64,000 nt of DNA from Phoronis australis (lineage: Eukaryota; Phoronida; Phoronidae), in NCBI GenBank assembly GCA_002633005.1, contig NMRA01000051.1:973177-1037176 (forward strand), given 5' to 3'. The notes beneath the pieces were generated by a model. The model ran no database searches and had not been told where the DNA came from. It worked only from the letters and a program-made list of their open reading frames with translations. Made by a program: the position numbers and the translations under genes. Position 1 is the first letter of the stretch. Each line of letters starts with the position of its first letter. Positions 49,501 to 59,524 of the stretch are shown here, in pieces.

Positions 49501-52500
49501 GAAATTGGCATGTCATGGCATGCGATTGGTCAATTTTTATTTTGGCGGGCTTGAGTTTAGTTCCTTGTGTGTATGAGTATTTAGTGGCATGATTGTGCTT
49601 CAGGTCAAAGTCTGAGTTTGCCTTTGGCCGTCACCGGCCTCGCAGCCAGCCTGACCTTGACTGGATCTTCGACGACCAGGAAATGAACTTGCAGAAGGCC
49701 ACACCCAAAACGAAGGAGAAGAAGCGGCGAATCATTGCTCAGGAACTGTCTGACCTCGTTGTCTACACGCAGGCAGTCAAATTTAAAGGTAAGCATTTTA
49801 AGTTTTTGGTTGGCAAAGGCAATGACTAGCACAGCAGTGTGCAAGCAGTCTCAGTGGCATTGTTTAGTTCTGTCAAAAGTTAAGTGAAAATTATGAGAAT
49901 ATGAGATGAAAAAGGTTTGAGAATTCCAGCAAAGTAAAAGGAAACTGAGAATGGAATTGAGGCTGATTCAATATAAAAATTAAGCATTTGCTGTAAAGTT
50001 ATTCAAGCAGAGATATAAAATCTTGTTTCTTTTGGAAATGTTTGCATTTCTCATCATTTGATTTTAAGATGGAGAAAAATTACCATGTTCTAGTTTGCAT
50101 AATTCCTTTTGTCTGATAATTATGAAAAATTTTTGTCTTTTTACATTTCTGATTTAGAAGTGGATTATCAGTGAGTAGATAAACACTTTTAACTTCAAGA
50201 TGACAGAACATTTCACAACTTCCGTCAGTTTAAGTTTCAATTGTATTGAGCTTACATTTATTTTTTAAACACACCTGGGACTAACTTGTTTCAATTCTTG
50301 TCTCAAAACTTGCAAAATACAAAAGTCTGCTTTCCATGTATTTTACTCTTTATATCTTCTTCCTTTTGTGCATTTTTTACCATAAATACAACTTTCTGAC
50401 TTTGTCATGCTTACAAACTAAGACTTGAATGCAGTGGCCCAGCTTGCCCCATGACGCCTCCCGTTAATACATCTTCTCAATGTTTTTGTTCAGGTTTGGC
50501 AGTTAGCCCCAGTACTTCTATGAAAATGAAGAAGGGAACATTACGCAAGAGTATCCTTGGCAACTCGCCCAGTGGCACCACACTTAACAGTACTGGTGAG
50601 TTTTTGTTTAGCTCTGCTGCAGATGCTGTAATTAAAGTGTATTGCCCTCAATAAGTGTCTGTGTCCTTGCACTAAGCGCTATGTGGCATCTCGCCTTTTT
50701 CTCCTCAGTTTTGCAAGATTGTTGTATTTTGCAGAGTTTTCGTCTTGTCACAGTAACAAACAAGTAATGATTTGAATTGATCTTGACTTAGCAACGAGTT
50801 TTATTCGAAATTATTTTTGGGATGCTTTCTTAGTCGTTTCTCCCAATGCATCATCCATGTAATTGATACCAATGGACCAGTAGTCGAAACGCCTGGCATT
50901 ATACAAGATTTCCGACACAGTCTGTTCTATGCTGGTATTGCTATCTTTTTATTATGTGCCCACATGAATGTGGACATATGCCATCATTTCCATCTGGCCA
51001 GCCAGCGTCCACTGCCATATCCAAAACTCTGGGCTGTATGTTTGTGAAATTTTGCAGACATGTTCCTATCATGGACGGGACAGCATGAGCGAATTATCAG
51101 ATGGATCCAGCTATTGCTGTGTACCCTTATAGCAATTGGATTTTTTATGTTACCCTCTATTTTCTGACTTCTTTGACGGATTTTCATTAAGTGGCAAATA
51201 GGTTTTAATAAGGAGACAATTGCACCTTCAAATTTTCGGATGAATTCAACATATTCAGCACCCCCTGGTGGTAATTTTTTGGTAACCTTCAGTGTTTTTT
51301 TGGAATCTGCCTCCCTATCTGCCAACTGCTGGAATGATCATCATGAAATTTCATAGATGTGTTAACCAATTGAGGTGAACACAGCTGACATTGATTTTCA
51401 GACAGGTTCCACTGTGACTCTGATATGTCCTAGTGGCAAATTCGTTGTAATTGCTCGTACCTCAATATCTTTCAAGTCCTTGATGAATATTCATGGAATT
51501 TGACTTCAATTTTAGTGTCTACCAAAGTGTTTGATTGTTGTTTATGGAATTCAACAAATATGTTTTCATTAATGAGAAAATTTCTCTGACAATTTTGTTA
51601 AACGTTATGCAAAAGCTCCTCCTAGAGGCTATTAATTTACTAACTACAACTATGATTGCTGCCTGTAATGATAATGTTTAAAATAATGATCATACCTTAT
51701 ATCTGTGCTGCATGCGAAGCAGACGGTGTGCGTATATCAATGTTCTGCATTTACCTTCAGTTGTTTTTTTCCAATTCAAATATGATTTTTCTGAGCAGTA
51801 ATAAATGAGCGCTGAACTTCAGCTGACTTTTCTAAGGTCCCTTTTAGTAGGGAGAATACGTTGTTATTTTCTCCAAGATAATGATAAATCAGTAGCTGTT
51901 CATGACAGCACTTTTATCTTAGATTGTTCATTCTTTAGTTAGTGCGTCAGCTCATAATTTCCCTGCGAGTAAAAGGCATTCAGCTTTGTTGTCCCTTTCA
52001 TATGCATAATACATTGCAATTTCATGGCAAATTGGCGTTGGTGGTTAATATTGATATCTTTTGATTAGGCATGCTTCTGAATGCTTTAACTCAAGTTTTG
52101 TTGCAAAATACATTAATAATTATTAATTGTCTTTATAATTATTAATGGCTGTCTTTTCACTTTGATGTCTTCTCTTCTGTATGTTAATAAAAAAATTTAC
52201 CACCTCGTATGTTGCCTGCTATTAGTATTGAATAGCCATTAATTATACTGTGGCTTGCATGCTTGGTAGATTATCACTAATCATTGCAGGAATACTGAGA
52301 CTTTGAAAAGCTACCCAGTGGATGTAGCTGCTCTTGTTTTGAACTCCACACATCTGAACTTTACCCAGTTTTCTGTTGTGAAAATTACAGCATCATGCTG
52401 AGCATGTATGTCCTCTCTGGCTTTCATTGGTTGGCTCATGTTACAAAATCAACATTACCTGGCTTCACTGAAACATTGTTTCTACCTATTTTCATGTTAA

Positions 52501-53667
52501 CGTTTGGCGAATTTGTCTTTAGTGTGCACAAATGTTAAGAATTCGTTTTTGAACCATTCAAATTGACCCAGAAATGGTAAACTTTTGCTGGCTTTAAATC
52601 GGAGCCCTCCAGCACACCCTTCAAAAACACATGTTTCACTCACAATAACAAAGTTCTGCTACAGACCTGAGGCAATCATTTGAGGATAACCTTACTAGAA
52701 AGTAACCTGTCTGTTGAGGATTCTTACACTTTTGAGTTTCAACATTTTGCGTAGTGAATAGGGGCTCAGGTGCATAAGACATTCATGACCTGCATGATAA
52801 CTATGGTGTAATTCGGCATCAAATGTTATGCAAGAGTCAAATTTTTCAGAATAATCAAAACACTGATACTTTCATGTTTCACTAGGTGAGGTAATGGACC
52901 TTATAATTCACAGTAATTCATTTCTGCTACCACTAACCCTAAATTATGTGGAACCATGCAGGTGAATAGCACCAATCATGAAATAAAACTGTGGTTCAAT
53001 TTAGGATCCAGGAAACTGAAAGGACTGTTTGTGATGCCTTCACTCTATACGGTAAAATCGCAGCAGTTTTGGACACGATATAGCGAACCAGTGAAATTTC
53101 ATTCGATAAGTTTTCCATGAAAGACATGTTGCCCCAAGTTTATGTTTTTCTGTGAAAACGTTCTATACTATAGCTACCAATAGACAAAGTTTCAAAAAAA
53201 TGTGACCATTCACAACAATGGTATAAACATGATAAAAATGAAAACGATGCAATTTTCATAATTATTTTTGTCAGAAATCGGTGAGATTTTACCCCCTGAA
53301 TGTTTAGCCACACAGCAACTTGACTTGGCTTGACCTGTGCATGTAATATCCCAACAAGAGCTCTAGCGTTGATCATCTGAATACCCACAATGCATGCAGG
53401 GATATGCCACCAGGGTGCGCTGCATGATCTAAAGATTTATGCATACAGTTGTTACTTTAACGTTATAGTGCATGCTTGCATGTTTTACAGCCACGTTCTT
53501 GTCACGGCTCTCCCCAACTGAGCGTGTCTGTTCTTCTCCTCCAGACAAGGGGGAGATCATTTCCTTCTCTAGTGCACCCCGGCTCCAGGGGTCGCCAGTG
53601 GTTCATGCTCCGGTAGCCCACCAGATGTCCTCGGTGAATGAGAACAAGGCAAAGCAACTTTGTCGCC
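25082..53667 (+). CDS. PLCE1: Phospholipase C epsilon-like enzyme with N-terminal FERM and RasGEF domains (19 exons, both ends missing)
   Basis: Join of 19 exons listed separately; every splice phase agrees and gives 1521 codons plus one base with no stop. Numbering is from the first codon of the exon at 25082. Residues about 1-305 are talin-type FERM F2-F3, 306-570 the CDC25/RasGEF domain, about 590-815 a PH-like region, 960-1115 EF-hand-like helices, 1120-1284 the PLC X box, 1285-1400 an acidic/basic linker, and 1408 onward the Y box. The enzyme is expected to hydrolyse PIP2 to IP3 and DAG and to act as a GEF for Rap/Ras GTPases at membranes. X-box residues matching the PLC catalytic set are present: [19 protein letters not shown] and SIENHC. 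Close matches to remembered human PLCE1 include [29 protein letters not shown] and SDLV.Y.QAVKF. The remaining Y box, C2 and RA domains lie outside the window. The true N terminus is unresolved. Confidence 0.93.
27057..27206 (+). CDS. PLCE1: PLC epsilon exon: FERM F2 helices
   Basis: Acceptor GTTTCCAG, donor AAG|gtgaga, 50 codons, phase 0/0. It contains [12 protein letters not shown] and then VKELLRG, closely matching the talin FERM pattern YVK...LPTYG...VKEKMKG. This is the end of F2 and the link to F3. Confidence 0.88.
27708..27785 (+). repeat. Tandem array of TGTGATGTCATCAG (about 17-bp unit)
   Basis: Three exact and one or two partial copies in a PLC intron. It has the same TGATGTCAT core as the array at 77-165 but different flanks. 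Confidence 0.75.
31555..31840 (+). CDS. PLCE1: PLC epsilon exon: FERM F3 (PTB/PH-like) lobe
   Basis: Acceptor CCTTGTAG, donor TTAG|gttaga, phase 0/1, 95 codons plus one base. It opens with [15 protein letters not shown] (talin has RLLGIT at this point). It continues with beta-rich sequence ending in a helix ([16 protein letters not shown]), as in the F3 C-terminal helix. Strongly GC-rich compared with flanking introns. Confidence 0.88.
32191..32441 (+). CDS. PLCE1: PLC epsilon exon: start of CDC25/RasGEF domain
   Basis: Acceptor GATTTTCAG, donor GAG|gttagt, phase 1/0. The split codon joins the FERM F3 exon in frame. It contains [15 protein letters not shown] and [11 protein letters not shown], matching the start of the human PLCE1 RasGEF domain (LQFPEEVA / LPVDYLCFLT as remembered). 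This exon ties the FERM part to the PLC gene. Confidence 0.93.
32875..33020 (+). CDS. PLCE1: PLC epsilon exon: RasGEF core
   Basis: Acceptor GGCTACAG, donor CTCAG|gtatgt, phase 0/2. It encodes [19 protein letters not shown] and then [14 protein letters not shown] with EIVAGLR, the conserved helices of CDC25-type RasGEF domains. Confidence 0.95.
33563..33812 (+). CDS. PLCE1: PLC epsilon exon: RasGEF domain, C-terminal half
   Basis: Acceptor CCCCTGTAG, donor GAG|gtaaat, phase 2/0. It contains [23 protein letters not shown] and [15 protein letters not shown], matching the W..L...D...L / YR / PF.G.FL.EL pattern of RasGEF domains. Confidence 0.94.
33813..36114. other. PLC intron, no feature seen
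   Basis: AT-rich with an (AT)n run at about 35769-35778. Diverged repeat text (GGTGTACACATGAAATTC-like) around 34.9-35.3 kb. No exon. Confidence 0.6.
36115..36735 (+). repeat. Uninterrupted copy of the same interspersed repeat
   Basis: About 620 bp, matching the inverted halves at 9480-9613 and 12794-13300. At 36565-36568 it has the single TTAA where the other copy holds the transposon. It lies in the intron before the largest PLC exon. No coding function was seen. Confidence 0.75.
36955..37851 (+). CDS. PLCE1: PLC epsilon exon: end of RasGEF domain and PH-like region (largest exon)
   Basis: Acceptor TTCTTCGCAG, donor CGG|gtaagg, 299 codons, phase 0/0. It begins [18 protein letters not shown] (end of the RasGEF domain), then an acidic Asp/Ser run ([14 protein letters not shown]). 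The PH-like part follows: [20 protein letters not shown] ... VVSWTRP, then [27 protein letters not shown], and the PH C-terminal helix leading into [14 protein letters not shown]. Human PLCE1 has the same order and spacing. Confidence 0.95.
38141..38380. mobile_element. Small element with AGGGGGGGCTCG inverted termini
   Basis: A perfect 12-bp inverted repeat at both ends, 240 bp long. Each arm has an inner GCGGACC block. No coding capacity. It lies in the PLC intron after 37851. Confidence 0.55.
38897..41050. repeat. Repeat element with ATGCGCCCAYA ends and an internal tandem array
   Basis: Left end ATGCGCCCATATGTGG, right end the complement of ATGCGCCCACAATTG. A second internal left-end copy is at 39165. 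Between about 39.05 and 40.69 kb it is built of about 150-bp units, three of which form a repeat of about 452 bp present roughly three times. It fills much of the PLC intron 37852-41878. A diverged relative is at about 50954-51740. Confidence 0.75.
39049..40676 (-). promoter_or_regulatory. Twelve regularly spaced CTCF-like motifs inside the repeat (speculative)
   Basis: Matches to GCC(C/A/T)CCTAGTGGC at 39049, 39287, 39432, 39593, 39738, 39884, 40045, 40189, 40334, 40495, 40640 and 40665. From the second to the eleventh, spacings cycle through about 145, 146 and 160. On the minus strand these read GCCACTAGGGGGC, very like the CTCF core (CCASYAGRKGGCR). All are in one orientation. Function is inferred from motif likeness only. 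Confidence 0.4.
41879..42022 (+). CDS. PLCE1: PLC epsilon exon: linker after PH region
   Basis: Acceptor GTGTTCAAG, donor AAG|gtaacc, 48 codons, phase 0/0. It starts [11 protein letters not shown], matching human LFGGRRWS, and ends with a basic stretch ([14 protein letters not shown]). The middle is Ser/Gln-rich and probably disordered. Confidence 0.88.
43047..43464 (+). CDS. PLCE1: PLC epsilon exon: Ser/Arg-rich linker and first EF-hand helices
   Basis: Acceptor CTGTTTAG, donor ATGG|gtaagt, phase 0/1. The first 80 codons are a Ser/Pro/Arg-rich linker with possible phosphorylation sites. Then [20 protein letters not shown], matching human EFVELFKSFSVRSRKDL, begins the EF-hand-like region. 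Confidence 0.93.
43645..43875 (+). repeat. 30-bp minisatellite in PLC intron, near an acceptor
   Basis: About eight units of CTCCCACACTAACACCACCA plus ACTTYACCAC. It has no G on the + strand and so no stops in several frames, which creates long Thr-, Pro- and Val-rich ORFs. The 75 bases after it lead to the acceptor of the exon at 43950. Confidence 0.85.
43950..44173 (+). CDS. PLCE1: PLC epsilon exon: EF-hand region
   Basis: Acceptor CACCCCCAG, donor CAG|gttggt, phase 1/0. It contains [20 protein letters not shown] and [14 protein letters not shown], matching human PLCE1 (DAIAAASIV, LNDFLVNCQ). The acceptor lies about 75 bases after a 30-bp minisatellite. Confidence 0.94.
45155..45376 (+). 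CDS. PLCE1: PLC epsilon exon: start of catalytic X box
   Basis: Acceptor CTTGTAG, donor CAG|gtaaga, 74 codons, phase 0/0. It contains [17 protein letters not shown], then [19 protein letters not shown] with the first catalytic His of PLC enzymes (SSHNTY), and SSVELYSQ. Confidence 0.97.
45801..45908 (+). CDS. PLCE1: PLC epsilon exon: X box, catalytic Glu/Asp and second His
   Basis: Acceptor ATCCCTCAG, donor AAG|gtaata, 36 codons, phase 0/0. It contains [14 protein letters not shown] (the calcium-binding Glu and Asp) and [12 protein letters not shown] (the second catalytic His). All key residues are intact. Confidence 0.97.
46873..46989 (+). CDS. PLCE1: PLC epsilon exon: X box, calcium-binding Glu
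   Basis: Acceptor ACTTGCAG, donor AAG|gtaggt, 39 codons, phase 0/0. It contains [30 protein letters not shown]; the Glu in SIENHC is a catalytic calcium ligand. Confidence 0.97.
47655..47774 (+). repeat. 60-bp tandem duplication of an intron/exon boundary
   Basis: Copy 1 (about 47655-47713) and copy 2 (about 47714-47774) both run TTTTTAGAGTAGC ... GTGT(AT)TTTCA(A/G)AGTGTCC ... GACAAGCT(T/C)GTC. Copy 2 holds the working acceptor and the exon start. Copy 1 has CAAAG in place of CAGAG and would hit TAG in frame within a dozen codons. Confidence 0.8.
47751..47909 (+). CDS. PLCE1: PLC epsilon exon: end of X box
   Basis: Acceptor GTATTTCAG, donor AGG|gtgagt, 53 codons, phase 0/0. It contains [31 protein letters not shown]. 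The acceptor and the first bases of the exon have a decayed tandem copy about 60 bp upstream. Confidence 0.96.
48306..48414 (+). CDS. PLCE1: PLC epsilon exon: acidic X-Y linker
   Basis: Acceptor ATTTCTAG, donor GATG|gtgagt, phase 0/1. It encodes a run of Asp/Glu ([14 protein letters not shown]). Human PLCE1 has an equivalent acidic linker; in PLC enzymes this linker is autoinhibitory at the membrane. Confidence 0.92.
48720..48990 (+). repeat. 22-bp tandem repeat in PLC intron
   Basis: About ten degenerate units of GCTTGATACAACACTCCAGT; looser copies extend back to about 48610. Confidence 0.8.
49178..49316 (+). CDS. PLCE1: PLC epsilon exon: X-Y linker
   Basis: Acceptor CTTTACAG, donor CACCAG|gtaaac, phase 1/2. 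Mixed charged, Ser-rich linker ([16 protein letters not shown]) with no domain of its own. The split codon joins the next exon in frame. Confidence 0.85.
49604..49788 (+). CDS. PLCE1: PLC epsilon exon: linker and start of Y box
   Basis: Acceptor TGCTTCAG, donor AAAG|gtaagc, phase 2/1. It ends with [20 protein letters not shown], matching human APELSDLVIYCQAVKFPG, the start of the PLC Y box. Confidence 0.95.
50494..50595 (+). CDS. PLCE1: PLC epsilon exon: basic Y-box insert
   Basis: Acceptor TTGTTCAG, donor ACTG|gtgagt, phase 1/1. It encodes [19 protein letters not shown], comparable to the human RKSIFGNNPG segment. Confidence 0.9.
50954..51740. repeat. Diverged relative of the 38.9-kb element
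   Basis: Starts ATGTGCCCACATGAATGTGG, then has TGGACGGGACAGCATGAGCG, GATGGATCCA and a CCCCCTGGTGGT block at 51261, in the same order as in 38897-39300. It ends near GCTGCATGCGAAGC. Confidence 0.65.
53491..53667 (+). CDS. PLCE1: PLC epsilon exon: Y-box insert; last exon seen
   Basis: Acceptor GTTTTACAG, phase 1. It is Ser/Pro-rich and then has [16 protein letters not shown], matching human ISSLNENAAKRLCRR. The donor is probably CGCC|gtaatc, which splits the second Arg codon; GGG|gtgata at 53681 is a weaker alternative. The next expected Y-box exon (the region around the human WLHG.QLVALNYQT motif) was not found before 64000. Confidence 0.85.
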
Positions 53668-54116
53668 GTAATCCAACTGGGGTGATACAATATCCTTTTT
53701 GTCGTTTTAAAGATAATGTTTTTGTTTGTTTTACATTTTATGTTGAACGAATTATAATGTCATGTTAATACTATTGTTTTGCAATGAATGCTATTTTTCT
53801 TTATTGTCAAATTTTATGAATTATAGACATAGTCATGTGACACAATTAATGGCAGACTGTTATATAAAATCAACAATTAAACTTTGAAATTTTCTACATC
53901 CAGAAAAAAATCACTTAACACCGAGTTAAACTCTATAATTTGTACATACTTGGCTCAGTGCATAAGCTGTCCCACATAGCATTAAGATTCTGGTAGTCTA
54001 CTGAATTCTTTGCGAAAGGAATGAAGGTGTATTCGATAGCATTTATCTCTAGTAATTATTTCCTCATTTTTATTGAACCTACTGCTCCATATACCATAAT
54101 TGTCTGTGTCATTGAG

Positions 54117-56428
54117 CTACGTAAAGTCCAGTATTGTTGATGTGGGTGCCCTCAGTTCTGTCTGATGGTCCGGTCCGTTGCCCGTCTTCCTCATGTGGTG
54201 GTATACCAGCACTGCCAGTAGAATACCCAGTATAGCCAGTCCACAGCCCAGACACAGACCGATAACTAACCTTTGAAGTTTTATCTCATCTCTTGGGCCA
54301 TCGCCCAAATCCGAAGTCTCCCGGCTCTTTGTTGTTGTTGACTTCATTGGTACGTTCTTCCAAGTTACCGTCGCCTCACCTGGGATAAAATTGAGGGGGG
54401 GTGACATCAACGTCGATGCTGTCATTTAATGCATTGTGTAACAGTTATTGGCTTGTGACGTGTGTCGAATGACAACATTTGTCACTTTTAAGGTAAGAAT
54501 TGAAAGTCTATGTCCATTACACCATACTTTTGGTGCGGGTATGATTAAGCAACCATATACAAAAATAAATGATTTAAAGTGAGCCTCAAAATAGATTGAA
54601 TTTCGGAAATCCTTTGCTCAGTGCATTCTCATGATGCGTGCCCTCTGATCAATCTGAAATTAAATCTCCCCATCTAAAATGCATAGGTTACACGTCCAAA
54701 AACATCTGTGGTGTCACTGGATGACAATTTGAAAGACAAGAGTGCCACTGTAGATGAAGTTCCCCAAATTTAGTTTCGTCTTGAGTTAAATTTGAATGAA
54801 CAACCACCAAACTGTAAAACCTCAACATCATCTCATTTTCTATAGTAACACATTTACTGCACACACCTTAATGGTGACATAGAGGTATTCTTATTTTATT
54901 TTTGTTCGAAAATTGGTGTCGATAAAATTCCACTTTTATGCCATATTCTATTTTAAATTGAAGATACTTTACTCTTCACGGTATATTACTGATTTTAATC
55001 AGTAAAAAATATTATTGCTTGACATGTTATGGAAGATTTAATTTGGAAGTGCAGCATTTTGGAAGAACCATCAAGTTTCATAGGTCATGCTATGAACATT
55101 CCCACTAAATAAAATTGGTTCTAACCCCGGTGTTTAAGGTAAACGGCGGGGTATGGAAAATTGAAGTAGACCGTATTTATCCACCTTGGCTGAGACGCGC
55201 TCGGCTCATGGTCAAAGGGATACCGCCAAGCTGCTCTATTCATCGAGTCACGAGCGAGGATAATTGACTTCGCTCATGCGGATATGATCAGCTGATTACA
55301 GTCTAGCCTAACAACTGTACTTTTTATGGAGAGAATTTTACGTAGTTTTNCTGCAAACTATTTCAAACAGTGAAATCTTTTTTCCTTTGCAACCCAATAG
55401 TGTCTAAAACACAAATTCTGGATCACTGAATTTAATAAGAATTACATTAAATGTTTAATTTTCTCAAGTACTTATGACTATGTATCTGTTGTTAGTTGGC
55501 AGTCCTGTAGCAAGTGCTGTGCAGGCTATAATTCAGCTGAATGTTTCTCATTCTTGTGTGGTTATGTCACTGACCTACCTGATAGTTTGACTTCAACCGA
55601 TTTCTCAATAAAACCACGGTCCATATCATAGACACGGCATTTGTACACCCCTATGTCAGCATCAATTGTTCTGTAGACATTCAATACTGCTGTGTTTTCC
55701 AACTCCAACAGGTCTTTGGTCGGGGGAAAATTTTCTTCTCTCAAGTCTGGCTTTATCCATGTTATATAGGGGTTTGGATCTCCCTTGGCTGTGCAGGATA
55801 TTGTGAATGGTTCTCCATCAGAGACATGTGTTGTTGGAGATATTTTTGTTATATACGGCGCAATACACCTGAACTCTGCCTCCAGTGAGGACTGTCTTGC
55901 TGGAGTGATACACGTGAATGGCCGTCGTCCGTGATGTGTCAGCCATTTTAACATGCAGTTGCAGTGCCAGGGATTGCCATCCAATGAAATGCTAACATTT
56001 CTCATGATTCTATTCAAATGCCGTGGCAACGTTTGAAAGGCATTATAACTAATATCCAGTGTTTGTAAATTTTGTAGATTGGTGAAGAGTCTCATATGTA
56101 GTTCTGATAGATGATTGTTTTGTAGATCCAAGCTCTCCAGTTGTGGAAAGTCCTGGAAGGTGTTACTCATAATCTGTTTTAACGAACTGTTGACGATGCG
56201 CAAGCTCACCATTGGAGGAAGTCCTCTGAGGTCTTGCCACCCCAATCTCGTCTGATTGGTCAGGACAACTTCCAGTTCTTTGGTGTTCCTAGGGAACTTG
56301 GGAAGGTCCTTCATGTATCTGACTCTGCAGGAGAAGGTCTGGCCATCACAGCTGCACTGAGGCCAGCATTGCATAACAGCTCCAGGGAGATAACTCCACA
56401 TTACCAGTAGTCCAACAAGTCTGAACAT
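54117..56428 (-). CDS. LRR-Ig single-pass membrane protein 1 (two exons)
   Basis: Complement of join(54117-54379, 55579-56428), 370 aa. ATG at 56428 has A at -3. Signal peptide about 1-20; LRR N-cap cysteines 21, 25, 27, 34; about four LRRs; LRR C-cap WHCNCMLKWL at 154-163 with later Cys 173 and 188; Ig domain with Cys 212, Trp 224, DIGVY and Cys 264; short Ser/Thr stalk; TM about 321-343; 27-residue cytoplasmic tail. The intron is phase 1, directly after the Ig domain (donor TCAG|gtaggt, acceptor ATCCCAG). The family resembles LRR-Ig cell-surface proteins such as Kekkon or AMIGO. No orthologue can be named. Probably an adhesion or recognition receptor. It lies antisense in what is probably a PLC epsilon intron. 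Confidence 0.9.
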
Positions 56429-59400
56429 GTTTCATCCCTCTGCCACAGACACGATGCGAGAAGGATTAATAAAAAATCCACGTAGTCGCTTTCTTTGGAC
56501 TTCCAATGTCAGGTCAGTTAGCCATCCCCCTGGTATTCATCTCTTACTCTCGTTTCACAGACTGATTCTAATTACCAAGTCACTCACTATTTTCAAACCC
56601 AGATCTAATGATCCGACTCGATCATTATGCCGTCTAATTAAGGGTACACCATTTCCAATGATTTTCAAATCACTGTGACGTAGTTTTTTTAATTTTCTTT
56701 ACGTTGTCCTAGGCATGCGATTGGAGAGTTTAGCAATGAATTAATACTCAACGTGTGTTCTACAGTTGTCTCTGTCGGTGTGTTTCGTTATTTACTGCCC
56801 GTTTGTCAGTGATTAGCCAATAAAATGTGGTGTAAATGAGTTTCAGTTCTGTTCTTTGTTGGTTCTCTGTGTAATTTTGCCTTTCATTGCATTCTTTTGA
56901 TATAGTAACAGTACCAAGATACAGCACTGTATCAGCTGTTGGGTGTTGCTAGGGACAACAAGAAGCCACTGGGTTCTCTTAGGTTGTCTTTGGGGCTGTG
57001 GGTTTGTAATTAGGTACATTATCTTATAAAATTCTGTTTTTTGTGCGCCAGGCTGAAATTCAATGTCAAGAACTGTCTAAAGATTACTTTCAAATTATGC
57101 ATTCCATTTATCAAGTAGATACAGAACTAGAACAGAAGTGTGACTTATCTTATAAATTTTCTTATTTTGCACAAAAATAATTGTCAAAATAGTCATTTTT
57201 AGAAGGCTGACTACCTTGGAGCAATTATGGAAACTTTATCATATGTTGTTTTATGACATCAGCTCGCTGCAGACCATGCTAGTTAATATATACTATACAA
57301 AAAATTCTTTATCTTTATTGTCGAGATATTTGATAAAATAGAATTTCACTTGTCCGACATAGAGCATGCTAAATTATTGAAGACTTGCCCTTAATGTTTT
57401 ATAACTCCTATTGTATTTTAGTCTAGATTCTTGTTAATTGTCTTTCTGCGATAAACTATTTCATGTTATGCAAAATTCTCAGACTACTGTTCTTTGACAT
57501 TCAACAGTTTCATTTAAGCTCTGTGTTTGCTGGAGTTTTTAACGTCTGTTCAACACATTGTAAGACTTAAGTCAATAGAAAATTGTAGCCTTGGCTGTTG
57601 CCAGACTGAAAGATAACATTTCTTCAAAAATTGATTGGATTACTTCGTGATCAAATTGCTTGCAGCTTACCAATCAATTGTGGGTGTAGTGAGAAGTCAT
57701 TGAGCAATCGTTTACATGATTTAAGACACTTGTCTTTGATGCTACATTGGTAACCTAGTAGTTTGTTGTCTGCAATGCATTTGTAGTGCAAATATAGTGG
57801 AGATTGATTAATTTAGGACGTAGGATTTTTTGTTTTTTATTATCGGAGTGTCTACAGGTTTGGAGCAAATCCTATTATCTTTGTTGTTTTAAAAATGTCA
57901 TGTTTGAAATGTAGAAAATTATGAAAACGACGTTTCATTGAAGTAAATTTTTAAGATAATTTAGTACTTAATTGATACTATACTTGGAGGATATTTTATG
58001 TGATTAAGTTTAGTAATTAAATATGATACATGCGTGTGATATTCAAATGAGTTCATCATATGTACCAAGTCTAGTGGACAAAAACTGACGCACGCACATC
58101 TTTTTACAAAGAGAAATGCCAAGATTAAAATGGCTTAAAATCACCAGTTTCATCTCAAAAACACCAAAACCAACCCCACCAGTTGATCATCTGTCAAATT
58201 AGATCGCTGGCAAACACTGTGGGAGGATATGTTAATTAGCTGATCTTGTGTTTTGAGCATTCATTGGTCGATACATACTATGCAAAATTGGGACAACCAA
58301 GGACAGCAGTGTGAAAAAGTCAGATAAAGCTTCTTGTTTTTGCATAGTTTGTGGAATAATAAAGAATTTCGTGGTGGCGTCGTTTGTGGCGGTCGTTATT
58401 CAACCATTCTGTGACATTAGATAACCACGGATATGGCACTAATTTGCACAAGAAACTCGTGTGTTGGTGAACATGACACACTGGCCCAGGGTACGTTCAT
58501 ACGTCACACTCATGTCCGTGGAGCTAAGAAACTTTCAATTAAAGTTGCTTTTCTTCTATTTTCTCGTTTTTTGAGATTTTAAATTCGCATTTACAATAGG
58601 CAGTGCTAAAGAGGATGGTTTAATGCCGTCGACATTGTGTTAAAGGTTAATGGTGGTTTTAAGCACTTTAGAGTCAGTTATTTACTTTAAATTACCCCGT
58701 ATAGCACCTTATCGATTAATCTCGGTGCATATTTATCTAAGTACCTACAAAAAGAACAAATTTTAGCTAGTAAAAGTATATAGTTTCTGAAAGCGGAAGG
58801 CATGCAGAATTTGATTTTTGACTTTTTACCTATATGTCATTGATTGGGTCATGTGACTACATCTTTAAGCAAAATCTAGCATAAAAGACAGGAAAATTTA
58901 TAGCAAAACAAAGGTAATCAGTTTTACCACCTTTCATTTGGTATGAATGTTCAAGACGAGATCTCAAAAATAATGTTACTGTTTGCGAAATTTTGGTCAT
59001 TTTGCTTTGAATTGGTTTTATGCAAAAATGATAAAAGTTGTTATTTGATAGCTCCTCGTGCAAAGTAAAACATTTACCTATTGTAATCACTTTTTGGAAA
59101 GTAGTGTATAAAGCATAGTATCTGAATGATTCGTATCAGTCCGATCAGTCATTACTGAGAAGTTAGCCAAATTTGTAATTTTTGTAGTCATACATTACTT
59201 TACCTTATGTGCTATAATTGAGTTTGTGTATTCTGATGATTGGCCTTTCATGAATTAACTGAAAATAGTATTCTTTTCCAAAGAAAACTGTCCAGCTAAG
59301 CTTTACACAGTTTCTGCAATGATTTCTGGCATTCTAATATTCTGTGTGCAATGAACCATGCTAGATAATAAGGTGCACCAATCTTGTCTGAAATTTACCA

Positions 59401-59524
59401 ATGTTGCATGCAGAATGTTTTTCCTGCTGTTGAATGACCTTTTTCAGTTTTGTAGTGACTATCGATTGAGTGTGAATGTTATTACATCAGTCAGGTGATA
59501 GTTTACTTAATTTCTGTTTCATCA
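56429..59524. other. Spacer between the two LRR-Ig genes
   Basis: AT-rich. About 58800-59000 carries a diverged inverted copy of an interspersed repeat. No exon of either strand recognised, and no PLC Y-box sequence. Confidence 0.55.

Larger units (their letters stand above)
44174..53490. other. PLC introns between catalytic exons
   Basis: Ordinary AT-rich introns between the listed exons. Notable content is the boundary duplication at 47.66 kb, the 22-bp repeat at 48.7 kb, the element at 50.95 kb, and a repeat at about 53050-53420 related to 16.7-17.0 kb. Confidence 0.6.
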
